Of a stretch of DNA of 13,034 nucleotides, positions 1-6,970 are shown one piece after another; positions within the stretch are counted from its first letter, which is position 1; each line of letters begins with the position of its first letter. The DNA is taken from NCBI GenBank assembly GCA_964531735.1, contig CAZHGD010000203.1, forward strand, positions 1 to 13,034. The letters are read 5' to 3'. Both the position numbers and the translations under genes were made by a program. The notes below the pieces were generated by a model. The model had not been told where the DNA came from, did not search any database, and saw only the letters and a list, made by a program, of their open reading frames with translations. The stretch comes from CAZHGD01 sp964531735 (GTDB lineage: Bacteria > Armatimonadota > UBA10988).

Positions 1-2
1 TC

Positions 3-1097
3 ATGGCCAAGGGCCTGGCCCAGATCTGGCCGGCCACGCCCGTGGCCGACGCTCCGGCCGCCGCGGCGGGTGCCAAGCCGGCCAAGGTCAGCCCGTCCGC
101 CGCCGCTCGCGCGCGGCCTTACCGGGCCCTGGACCGCCTGGGACCGTATGTCTGGCGACCGTACAAAGGTCAGGACGGCCTCGGCGACAAGTTCGGCCTG
201 CGGATGCGCATGGCTGATCCGTTGCTCAAACACCAGGTCATGGCCGAGGTCGACTACGGCAGCGGCGAGAGCGACCAGTACGGGTTCCAGGTGCAGTACC
301 TGAACAGCCAGACGGCCTGGGTGGTCGGGGCGAATGCCTTCCGCCGGGTGCCCGACCTGCGCGCCGAGCGTGGCGCGATGGTCGCCGAGACCGCCACCGG
401 TCTGGAACTGCTGGCCGAACTGCCGCTGGCGTTCGACGGCAACCCGTATGCCAAGGACAAGTTCCGCCTCGGCTACGAGATGGCGTGGCGCCATCCCTTC
501 CGAACCATCGGTGGCGTGCTCAGGCCAGCGCCCAGCGGGGCTCGCGTGGCCGGTCCGAGCATTGGCTACAACCGGACCCAGTTGCTCCCCGGCGTCGGCG
601 ACCAGGAACTCAAGGCGCGCTACTTCCGGGCCGACCGGGCGTTCGGGTCGGCGCTCAGCTTCAACAGCGTGGACCTGTCCTATTCGGCACGATTCTTCGC
701 GCCGTCACCACGCGCCAAGGTGGGCGTCGCCGTGGCGGTCAACCACACCGACGGCGACGACTTCACTCGCCAGCGCAGCCAACAGAGCGTCTTGGCCGGC
801 GAGGTGCGCTACGACTGGCGCGCCGCTGACCAGGTACTCAGCCGGCACACCTGGCCCTATTTCCATGTCGGACCGGTGGAACTCAGCGCAGCCTACCAGA
901 TGCGCCAGAAGATCGGCGGCCGCACCACCGGCCTGGATCTGCGCGACCGCGTGCGGCTGGAGCTGCGCAACACGGGCTATCTGACCCGGCAGGCCACCTA
1001 CTCGTTCACCTTCGGCCCGACGTTCTTCATCGGCTCGCCGGCCAAGCCGGACTGGGCCGCAATGATCCGGGTGGATCTGCGCGACCTGCCGTACTGA
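3..1097 (+). CDS. C-terminal part of a putative surface/outer-membrane beta-barrel protein (5' end outside window)
   Basis: The reading frame is open from the left edge. The ATG at 3 has no visible ribosome site and the product shows no signal peptide, so this is most likely the last 364 residues of a longer protein. Residues about 10-40 are an Ala/Pro/Lys-rich linker. The rest alternates short aromatic and polar stretches, typical of amphipathic beta strands (for example GYEMAWRHPF, YSARFF, ATYSFTFGPTFFIG), and the chain ends in an aromatic residue (DLPY), as many outer-membrane barrels do. The segment around residues 40-100 (PYRAL..LGPYVWRPY ... DPLLKHQV ... YGFQVQYLN) resembles the C-terminal barrel region that follows WD40/PD40 (TolB-like) propellers in some large secreted proteins; that comparison is from memory. 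The next gene begins about 30 bases downstream on the same strand. Function is unknown; a surface-exposed or outer-membrane location is inferred. Confidence 0.6.
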   Translation: MAKGLAQIWPATPVADAPAAAAGAKPAKVSPSAAARARPYRALDRLGPYVWRPYKGQDGLGDKFGLRMRMADPLLKHQVMAEVDYGSGESDQYGFQVQYLNSQTAWVVGANAFRRVPDLRAERGAMVAETATGLELLAELPLAFDGNPYAKDKFRLGYEMAWRHPFRTIGGVLRPAPSGARVAGPSIGYNRTQLLPGVGDQELKARYFRADRAFGSALSFNSVDLSYSARFFAPSPRAKVGVAVAVNHTDGDDFTRQRSQQSVLAGEVRYDWRAADQVLSRHTWPYFHVGPVELSAAYQMRQKIGGRTTGLDLRDRVRLELRNTGYLTRQATYSFTFGPTFFIGSPAKPDWAAMIRVDLRDLPY

Positions 1098-1127
1098 GCA
1101 CAACCACCCAGCGTGCGGGTCAGGCCC

Positions 1128-3296
1128 ATGAAGGCTTCCGGAGCGGAGACCGGCATCGCAGCAGTGGTGAACGCCGCCGCGGAGGCGCGCCACGAGGCGG
1201 TGATCGCTCTCTGCGACCAACTGCTCACGCGGCCGACCGAGCATTCAGGCGACCAGCGCAGCGAGCTGGAGTTCCTGCGCGCCGACGCGTTACGGCATCT
1301 CGGCTACTGGACGCAGGCGGCCGAAGCCTTCCGTCGGTGCGCGGCCAACTGCCGGCCGCGCGACGCGGCGCGGGCGTCGCGGGCGCTGCGCCTGCTGAGC
1401 GACATCGAGCGGCGCAGCCGCCGCTATGAACAGGCCACCGAAGCGGCGGCGGCGGCCATGGCGATGGCCGAACAGCGCGGCGACCCGGCGGGCTACCTGT
1501 TGGCCGAGGTGTCGCTGGTGCGCGTCTACTCCGACCGCGGCCGCATGGACCAGGTCGAGGTGATGCTGCAGCGGGTGATCGCCGCCGCCGCGCGACTCGC
1601 CGCCGAGCCGGCCGAGCGGGCCCTGACCCGAGTGACGGCGCACACGGTGCTCAGTCTGTACTACTTCCGCCAGCACCGCCTGACGCATGCGGTGCGGACG
1701 CTGACCGATGTGGCCGAGGAGGCGGCGGGGCTCCAGCACGCGGTGACCCGAGCGGCCTACCACCGCCAGCTCGCCATTCTGCACGAGGTGCAGCGGGGCT
1801 ACAGCGCCGCCGTCCGCCATCTGAACGAAGCGCTGCGCTGGTACGATGCGGTGCGCTTCGAGTCGGGCCGGTACGATGTCTACTGGTCGCTGTCGCGGTC
1901 GTACACCGACCTGGGCGATCTGCGGACCGCGCGACTGTGTCTGGAGAACTGCCGCGAGATCGCCGAGCGGCTGGACTGGCCGGTGGAACTGGGCAAGACC
2001 TTCGCCAGCTTCGCCGCGCTGGCCATGCGCGATGGGGACTACGGGCGCGCGATCGACCTGTTCGAGCGCGACCTGGCCGCCAGCCGCCAGTTGGACGACC
2101 GCCAGGCGCTGGGGCACTGTCACCGGCATCTGGCCGAGTGCTACCACCTGATGGGCGACCAGGCGCAGGCCGAGGAGCACGCGCGCGCCAGCATCGCCGA
2201 TTTCGAGGCCACCTCGCGCGCCTCCGAAGCCGGACGCGGGCGCGTCTACCTCAGCCAGATCCTGGTGGCAGCCCAGCGACTGACAGAGGCCGGCCACGAG
2301 CTGGGTGACGTGCGGCGGCTGCCGGTGGCGTGGCGCGAACTGGATCTGGCCGCGATCCGCCGGGCCGAGGCGCAACTGGCGCAGGCGGCCGGCGAGCCGG
2401 CGGTGGCGGCAGCCGCCTTCGCCGAGAGCATCGCGCTGCACGGCGACCATCAGCCCTCACGCGAGTTGGCGGCGATGCACCATGAGGCCGCCGCCGCCTG
2501 CCGCTGCCTGGGCGATCTGGCGGCCACGCGCCACCACCTGGCGCGGGCGGTGGAGACCGCCGGCACCATTGGCTCGCGCGACTTGTGGGAGACGGCGCTG
2601 GAGGAGCTGCGGCAGATCGACCTCATGGAAGCGCAACGGCTGATGCTCAAGCCGTACTTGCCCGGCGGGGCCGCCGACGAGCTGCGCGGCGGCGAGGCGG
2701 CGGGCCGCTTGGCCCGAGCCACCATCGTCTTCGTCGATATGCGCGACGCCACGGCGCTATCGGGCCGGCTGACGCCGGTCGAAGTGGCCGAGGTGGTCTC
2801 TGACTTTCTTGGTCCGGTGGTCCGCATCATCCTGAACTGGGGCGGCACCGTCGACAAGTTCATCGGCGACTGCGTGATGGCCGTCTTCGGCCTGCAGGGC
2901 GCCGACGACGGCGCTGAGGCGGCGGTCCGAGCCGGCCATGAGGTGACCGAGTATATGGAGGCGACGCGCGAAGTGCGCCGGCGGTCCGGCGCCAGCATCC
3001 TGGCGGCCACCATCGGCGTCAACACCGGTGAGGTGGTGGCCGGCTGCTTCGGCCCGTTGCTGCGGCGCGACTACACCGTGCTCGGCTACCATGTGAACCT
3101 GGCCCAGCGGCTGCAGGTGCTGGCCGGCGCAGTGGACTGCCAGCAGTCGACGCGGATGGTGATCTCCGAGGGCACCCGCCTGGCGCTGGCCGGTGGGTGG
3201 CAGCTCCAGCGCATCGACGTCACCGACGGCGACTTGAAGGGCATTGCGCCGGCCGATGTGGGGGCCTGGCTGGTGACCGGCGAGCCGCCGGCATGA
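1128..3296 (+). CDS. TPR-repeat protein with C-terminal class III adenylate cyclase domain
   Basis: The product is 722 residues. Residues 1 to about 520 are helical tetratricopeptide-like repeats (for example DLGDLRTARLCLENC, RDGDYGRAIDLFERDL, LMGDQAQAEEHARASI), a likely protein-binding sensor region. Residues about 530-720 are a class III nucleotide cyclase catalytic domain. The six expected active-site positions are all present: metal-binding Asp537 (FVDMRD) and Asp581 (FIGD), 44 residues apart; the adenine-selecting pair Lys577 (VDKF) and Thr650 (DYTVLG); and the transition-state Asn657 and Arg661 (VNLAQR). Lys/Thr points to ATP rather than GTP, so the protein should make cAMP as a dimer. 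There is no transmembrane segment, so it is cytoplasmic. A GTG at 1113 would add five residues; the ATG at 1128 is preferred because an AGG lies just upstream. The stop overlaps the next start (ATGA). Many TPR cyclases carry the cyclase first and an AAA/NB-ARC module in the middle; here the order is reversed and no ATPase is present. Confidence 0.88.
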   Translation: MKASGAETGIAAVVNAAAEARHEAVIALCDQLLTRPTEHSGDQRSELEFLRADALRHLGYWTQAAEAFRRCAANCRPRDAARASRALRLLSDIERRSRRYEQATEAAAAAMAMAEQRGDPAGYLLAEVSLVRVYSDRGRMDQVEVMLQRVIAAAARLAAEPAERALTRVTAHTVLSLYYFRQHRLTHAVRTLTDVAEEAAGLQHAVTRAAYHRQLAILHEVQRGYSAAVRHLNEALRWYDAVRFESGRYDVYWSLSRSYTDLGDLRTARLCLENCREIAERLDWPVELGKTFASFAALAMRDGDYGRAIDLFERDLAASRQLDDRQALGHCHRHLAECYHLMGDQAQAEEHARASIADFEATSRASEAGRGRVYLSQILVAAQRLTEAGHELGDVRRLPVAWRELDLAAIRRAEAQLAQAAGEPAVAAAAFAESIALHGDHQPSRELAAMHHEAAAACRCLGDLAATRHHLARAVETAGTIGSRDLWETALEELRQIDLMEAQRLMLKPYLPGGAADELRGGEAAGRLARATIVFVDMRDATALSGRLTPVEVAEVVSDFLGPVVRIILNWGGTVDKFIGDCVMAVFGLQGADDGAEAAVRAGHEVTEYMEATREVRRRSGASILAATIGVNTGEVVAGCFGPLLRRDYTVLGYHVNLAQRLQVLAGAVDCQQSTRMVISEGTRLALAGGWQLQRIDVTDGDLKGIAPADVGAWLVTGEPPA

Positions 3297-4501
3297 TCTA
3301 CCTCGATCATGCCGCGACCACGCCGCTGGATGAGCGGGTGCTGGAGGCCATGCTGCCGTGGCTGCGCGGCGGTTTCGGCAACGCCAGCAGCCTCTACCGC
3401 CTCGGTCGCGAGGCCCGCAAGGCCGTCGAGGATGCGCGCGAGGAGGTGGCCGCGCTGATCGGCGCCCGGCCCGCGGAGATCGTGTTCACCAGCGGTGGCA
3501 CGGAGAGCAACACGACGGCCCTGGCCGGCCTGGCCCAAGCGCGGTCCGGGCGGGGGCGCCACCTGATCACCAGCCAGATCGAGCACCACGCCGTGCTCCA
3601 CTGCTTGGAGCGGCTGGCACAGGACGGGTTCGAGGTGGACTACCTGGCGCCCGACGCGGACGGGCGCGTAGCGGCCGAGGCCGTCGCGGAGCGTGTGCGG
3701 GCCGAGACCATCCTGGTGTCGGTGATGCACGCCAACAACGAGGTCGGATCCATCCAGCCGATCCGAGCCATCGGCGCCGCGTGCGCCGCCCGGCGGGTGC
3801 CGCTGCACTGCGATGCGGTGCAGACGGTCGGCCACTTGCCGCTGGACGTGGCCGAACTCGGCGTCGCGCTGCTGTCGGCCTCGGCCCACAAGTTCGGCGG
3901 GCCGAAGGGCACCGGCTTCCTGTACATCCGTAGCGGCGTCCGCCCGCGGCCGCTGCTGCTGGGCGGCGGGCAGGAACGCGGGCGCCGGGCTGGCACCGAG
4001 AACGTGGCCGGCATCGTGGGTCTGGCCACGGCGCTGCGCCTGGCCACCGCGGAGTTGGCCACCGAGGCACCACGTTGCGCCGCCTTGCGCGACCAGCTCG
4101 TCGCCGGCCTGCTGGCCCTGCCCGGCGTCCGCCTGAACGGGCCCGCCGTCGAGCGGCTACCGAACAACGCCAACCTCAGCTTCGAGCGCGTCAGTGCCGA
4201 GAGCCTGCAGATCCTCTTGGACGGGCACGACATCGCCGTCTCGACGGGCTCGGCCTGTAGCAGCGGGGCCACCGAGCCGTCGCATGTGTTGCAGGCCATG
4301 GGTCTCGACCGCAACGTCTCCTTCAGTGCGCTGCGGTTCACCGTGGGACGCGGGAACACGCCGGCCGAGATGGCCGAGGTGCTGTCGGTGATGCCCGCTG
4401 CACTGGACCGGCTCCGGGCCCTCTCGCTGGCCGGCCGTCCACACCCGAACCCAGTCCAGGAGCGGGATCACGTGGGGCGAGAGGGCGCCGACGGTCCTTG
4501 A
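3293..4501 (+). CDS. Cysteine desulfurase, IscS/NifS type (PLP-dependent)
   Basis: The enzyme removes sulfur from L-cysteine as a protein persulfide, giving alanine, to supply Fe-S cluster assembly or tRNA thiolation in the cytoplasm. The 402-residue product starts MIYLDHAATTPLDE, the classical N-terminus of this family. It has the PLP-binding Lys200 (SAHKFGGPKG), the cofactor-stacking His98 (IEHHAV), the HCDAVQTVG segment that holds the PLP ring, and the persulfide Cys322 in STGSACSSG with the following EPSHVL, which marks the group I (IscS/NifS) loop. The frame is open upstream to 3197, but family homology starts at 3293, where ATG overlaps the cyclase stop as ATGA. The C-terminal 20 or so residues (PHPNPVQERD...) look like a non-conserved tail. 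No scaffold (IscU/NifU/SufU) or MnmA gene is adjacent, so the sulfur acceptor cannot be read from context, nor can IscS be told from NifS. The next gene's -35 box overlaps the stop codon. Confidence 0.93.
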   Translation: MIYLDHAATTPLDERVLEAMLPWLRGGFGNASSLYRLGREARKAVEDAREEVAALIGARPAEIVFTSGGTESNTTALAGLAQARSGRGRHLITSQIEHHAVLHCLERLAQDGFEVDYLAPDADGRVAAEAVAERVRAETILVSVMHANNEVGSIQPIRAIGAACAARRVPLHCDAVQTVGHLPLDVAELGVALLSASAHKFGGPKGTGFLYIRSGVRPRPLLLGGGQERGRRAGTENVAGIVGLATALRLATAELATEAPRCAALRDQLVAGLLALPGVRLNGPAVERLPNNANLSFERVSAESLQILLDGHDIAVSTGSACSSGATEPSHVLQAMGLDRNVSFSALRFTVGRGNTPAEMAEVLSVMPAALDRLRALSLAGRPHPNPVQERDHVGREGADGP

Positions 4502-4526
4502 CATGGCGGTTTGCGCAACCTAGAAT
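4498..4526 (+). promoter_or_regulatory. Sigma70-like promoter for the DHH/hydrolase/partner-switch operon
   Basis: A perfect -35 box TTGACA (4498-4503) is followed by a 17-base spacer and TAGAAT (4521-4526), one mismatch from the consensus -10. The -35 box overlaps the desulfurase stop TGA (4499-4501). Transcription would start near 4533, giving a leader of about 39 bases. The spacer holds the palindrome TTGCGCAA (4511-4518), and an inverted repeat (4529-4543) covers the likely start site; either could be an operator. In DNA this GC-rich a match this good is unlikely by chance. Confidence 0.8.
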
Positions 4527-4528
4527 AG

Positions 4529-4543
4529 CGACGCTCCGCGTCG
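4529..4543 (+). repeat. Inverted repeat at the predicted transcription start
   Basis: CGACGC (4529-4534), TCC, GCGTCG (4538-4543) is a perfect 6-base inverted repeat with a 3-base centre. It lies just after the -10 box and spans the expected start site at about 4533. It could be a repressor half-site pair, or a short hairpin near the 5' end of the transcript that stabilises it. Its position supports a regulatory role, but no known operator family is recognised. Confidence 0.45.
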
Positions 4544-4558
4544 GATTCCGGGTGCGGC

Positions 4559-4564
4559 AGAGGA
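4559..4564 (+). promoter_or_regulatory. Ribosome binding site of the DHH phosphoesterase gene
   Basis: AGAGGA ends seven bases before the ATG at 4572 and lies in the leader of the promoter at 4498-4526. This supports 4572 as the start. Confidence 0.6.
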
Positions 4565-4571
4565 TGGTGGC

Positions 4572-5486
4572 ATGGCTGAGCGGGTGCTCTTCACCCACAA
4601 CGACCTCGACGGTCTGGTGTGCGCGCTGCTGGCGCGCCAGGCTATGCCCGACATGGCCGTGTTCTTCTGCGAGTACAGCAGTCTCGCCACCATCGTTCGC
4701 GGGCGGCTGGGCCGCTTCGACCAGTACTGGTTCACCGACCTCAGCCTGCGTGACGACGAGCTCTTCGGCGAGCTGCGGGCGACCGATGCCGAGGTGTTCT
4801 GGTTCGACCACCATGCCTCCAGCGCCGGCCAGGACTGGATGGCGGAGTGTCGCATCGACGTGAGTGGCGAGCAGTGCGCCGCGGAAGTGCTGAAGGGCTA
4901 CCTCGATGAGCAGGGCGCCGACGTCGCCGTGCCGTTGCTGACGCTGCTCGATTACGCCCATGACCAAGACCTCTGGCGGCGGCAGATACCCGAGGCGCAG
5001 GACTTCAACGACATTCTGGGCCACCTCACGGTGCAGCAGTTGTTCGACGAGCTGTCCGGCGACCTGGGCCGCGTCTACCAGTGGACCGACGCGATGCGCA
5101 CGGCCTGCGATGCGACGCAGGCCGCCCGGCGGCGGAGCGTCGAACTGGCGCGGGTGACGTCGGCGGAGGTGGCGCTCGGTGACGGCCTGCGCGTCCGCGC
5201 TTGCTGCTGCTGGGGCTCGGTCAACGAGGTCGCCGAGGAACTGGGCGATCCGCAGACGCTGATGGCGCTGCTCGACCTGCGGCAGCTGGAGCGTGGGGTG
5301 CTCAAGTACAGCTTGCGCACGAAGTCGGAGGCGATTGCGGCCAACCGCATCGCGGAGCGGCTCGGCGGCGGCGGCCATCCCAAAGCCAGCGGCGCGCCGC
5401 TCGGCGCGGACGCGCTGCGCCTGCTCACTGAGCAGTTGGGCCAACGCCTGGCGGCGGTGGCGGCAGACCTGGAAGGCGAGCACTGA
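4572..5486 (+). CDS. DHH/DHHA1-family phosphoesterase
   Basis: The 304-residue product has the ordered motifs of the DHH superfamily, manganese-dependent phosphoesterases that include NrnA nano-RNases, cyclic-di-AMP phosphodiesterases and RecJ. Motif I is HNDLDG (Asp11, Asp13), motif II is FTDLSL (Asp56), motif III is FDHHASS (Asp79-His80-His81), and a motif IV-like Asp cluster (LDYAHDQDLW, Asp127/131/133) follows. The DHHA1 substrate-binding part ends with GGGGHPKASG (residues 265-274). No membrane, CBS or DRTGG segments are present, so it is a short, soluble, stand-alone form. Expected substrates are short oligonucleotides, pAp or cyclic dinucleotides; the sequence does not distinguish them. 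It is the first gene after the strong promoter at 4498-4526, and its stop overlaps the next start (TGATG). Confidence 0.87.
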   Translation: MAERVLFTHNDLDGLVCALLARQAMPDMAVFFCEYSSLATIVRGRLGRFDQYWFTDLSLRDDELFGELRATDAEVFWFDHHASSAGQDWMAECRIDVSGEQCAAEVLKGYLDEQGADVAVPLLTLLDYAHDQDLWRRQIPEAQDFNDILGHLTVQQLFDELSGDLGRVYQWTDAMRTACDATQAARRRSVELARVTSAEVALGDGLRVRACCCWGSVNEVAEELGDPQTLMALLDLRQLERGVLKYSLRTKSEAIAANRIAERLGGGGHPKASGAPLGADALRLLTEQLGQRLAAVAADLEGEH

Positions 5487-6172
5487 TGCGCGCAACCTAC
5501 GTTGGACACGCCTGCGTCCTGGTTGAGTCGCCTGCCGGACGGGTCATCTTCGACCCGTTCCTGACTGGCAACGAAGCGGCGTCGATGGCCGCCGATCAGG
5601 TCGAAGTGGAGGCCATCCTGCTGACCCACGGCCACGGCGACCATGTGGGCGACGCGGTGCCGCTCGCCCGCCGGCTCAACGTGCCGATCGTCGCGGTGTA
5701 CGAGCTGGCCACCCTCCTCGGCTGGCAAGGCGCGCCAACGGTGGGCCAGCACATTGGTGGGTCGGCGGAGTATCCGTTCGGCACCGTCAAGTTCACCCCG
5801 GCGCTGCACGGCAGCAGCTTGGCCGACGAGGCCCATCGAACGGTGACCTACGCCGGCCAGCCGGCTGGCATCCTCTACACGGCCGCCGGGCGCACGGTGT
5901 ACCACCTCGGTGACACCGGGCTCAGCGCCGAGTTCGAGCTGATCGGGCGGCGGCACGCCATCGATTTGGCCTTCGTCCCGATCGGCGACCACTACACCAT
6001 GGGTCCCGAAGACGCGGCCGAGGCCGTGCGCCTGCTGCGACCGCGGCGCGTGGTGCCGCTGCACTACAACACGTTCCCCGTCATCCGACAGGAGCCGGAG
6101 CGGTTCGCCGCTCTGGTCGGTGACGCGGCTGAGGTGACGATACTCGCACCGGGCGAATCGGTGCCGGTCTAG
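5486..6172 (+). CDS. UPF0173-type metal-dependent hydrolase (metallo-beta-lactamase fold)
   Basis: The 228-residue product matches the usual length of the UPF0173 (YtkL-like) family of small zinc hydrolases. It opens with MRATYVGHACVLVE, where the early His8 is characteristic. It has the metal-binding signature THGHGDH (His48, His50, Asp52, His53), then YHLGDTGL, PIGDHYTMGP and PLHYNTFP, which supply the remaining metal ligands. It is a soluble cytoplasmic enzyme; the physiological substrate of the family is not established. The ATG shares one base with the upstream DHH stop, so the two hydrolases are probably translated together. The next gene starts 14 bases after the stop. Confidence 0.9.
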   Translation: MRATYVGHACVLVESPAGRVIFDPFLTGNEAASMAADQVEVEAILLTHGHGDHVGDAVPLARRLNVPIVAVYELATLLGWQGAPTVGQHIGGSAEYPFGTVKFTPALHGSSLADEAHRTVTYAGQPAGILYTAAGRTVYHLGDTGLSAEFELIGRRHAIDLAFVPIGDHYTMGPEDAAEAVRLLRPRRVVPLHYNTFPVIRQEPERFAALVGDAAEVTILAPGESVPV

Positions 6173-6186
6173 AGGGCACACTGGCC

Positions 6187-6627
6187 ATGCCAATCTCCGA
6201 ACTGGTCGTGCCAACCGACGCTGCCTACCTCGAGCTGGTGGGGCAGTACGTCGCCTTCGTGGCGGGCCGCATGGGCTTTGACGAACGCGATCTGGCCCGG
6301 ATCCGCCTGGCGGTTGACGAGGCCTGTGCCAACGTCATCGAACATTCCGCGGCCTGCGCGGCGATGGCCTCGTTCCGAGTGGTATGTGAGGAAGCAGACG
6401 GCGCGCTGGTGGTGCGCGTGCAGGACACCGGACCGCTGTTCGATCTGTCCGGTGTGCGCGAGCCCAGCCTGGAGGCGCCGATTGAGAAGCAGCAAGTCGG
6501 GGGGCTGGGGCTCTACCTGATGCGACGGGTCATGGACTCCGTGGAGTTGCGGCCCTGCTCAGACGGCAAGGAGTTGGTCCTGACCAAGGCGCTCCGAACG
6601 CGGGACGGTGGACACGATGCAGATTGA
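6187..6627 (+). CDS. Anti-sigma factor serine kinase, RsbW/SpoIIAB-like (HATPase_c)
   Basis: The 146-residue protein is a single GHKL ATPase domain. The N-box is RLAVDEACANVIEHS, with catalytic Glu45 and Mg-binding Asn49; the G1 box is VQDTGPLFD (Asp80, Gly82); the G2 box is VGGLGLYLMRR (residues 104-114). There is no histidine-kinase dimerisation helix, and the length fits the RsbW/SpoIIAB/RsbT-like group. Such proteins bind and silence a sigma factor, or phosphorylate a STAS partner to release it. The partner is encoded next, overlapping this gene's end. AGAGGG at 6171-6176 is a plausible ribosome site about 10 bases before the ATG. No sigma factor lies in the window, so the target is unknown. 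Confidence 0.88.
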   Translation: MPISELVVPTDAAYLELVGQYVAFVAGRMGFDERDLARIRLAVDEACANVIEHSAACAAMASFRVVCEEADGALVVRVQDTGPLFDLSGVREPSLEAPIEKQQVGGLGLYLMRRVMDSVELRPCSDGKELVLTKALRTRDGGHDAD

Positions 6628-6955
6628 TCGCAACAGCACGGGCGCAGTCACGACCATCCGGGTCGAGGGCCGAATCGACGCCTACACGGCGCCCGAGGTG
6701 GAAACGGAGCTTCTGGCGGTGGTCGACGGCGGCCAGCACCTGGTGGTCGACCTGGCCAGCACGGACTACATCAGTAGTGCCGGTCTGCGCGTGCTGATCA
6801 CGGTCGGCAAGCGCATGGGTGCGAAACAGTTGTCGCTGCGGCTGTGCGGGCTACAGGATGCCGTGCGCGAGGTCTTCGACATCGCCGGCTTTGCGCGGCT
6901 CTTCGAGATCCGCGACGACTGCGCCACCGCATTGGCGGAGTTGACGGCAGCCTGA
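6617..6955 (+). CDS. Anti-sigma factor antagonist, STAS domain (RsbV/SpoIIAA-like)
   Basis: The 112-residue single-domain protein has the STAS core: TIRVEGRIDAYTAPE, VVDLASTDYISSAGLRVL, and a C-terminal helix with VREVFDIAGFARLFEI. Ser54 (second Ser of YISSAGL) aligns with the serine that the cognate kinase phosphorylates. The usual Asp before it is replaced by Ser, and the usual following Ser by Ala. When unphosphorylated it should bind the RsbW-like kinase encoded just upstream and free its sigma factor. The ATG at 6617 overlaps the kinase gene by 11 bases; a GTG at 6608 would add three residues. In classical operons the antagonist gene comes before the kinase gene; here the order is reversed. 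Confidence 0.9.
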   Translation: MQIDRNSTGAVTTIRVEGRIDAYTAPEVETELLAVVDGGQHLVVDLASTDYISSAGLRVLITVGKRMGAKQLSLRLCGLQDAVREVFDIAGFARLFEIRDDCATALAELTAA

Positions 6956-6970
6956 AACGGGGTGGCGGCC

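Noticed and set aside
3197..3292. Upstream extension of the desulfurase by 32 residues
   Set aside because: The extra residues lie inside the cyclase gene, are Arg/Ala-rich, and precede the family's natural N-terminus MIYLDHAATTP.
4338..5495. 385-residue open frame on the - strand across the desulfurase end and DHH gene
   Set aside because: It crosses the promoter at 4498-4526 and is the antisense shadow of two well-supported genes.
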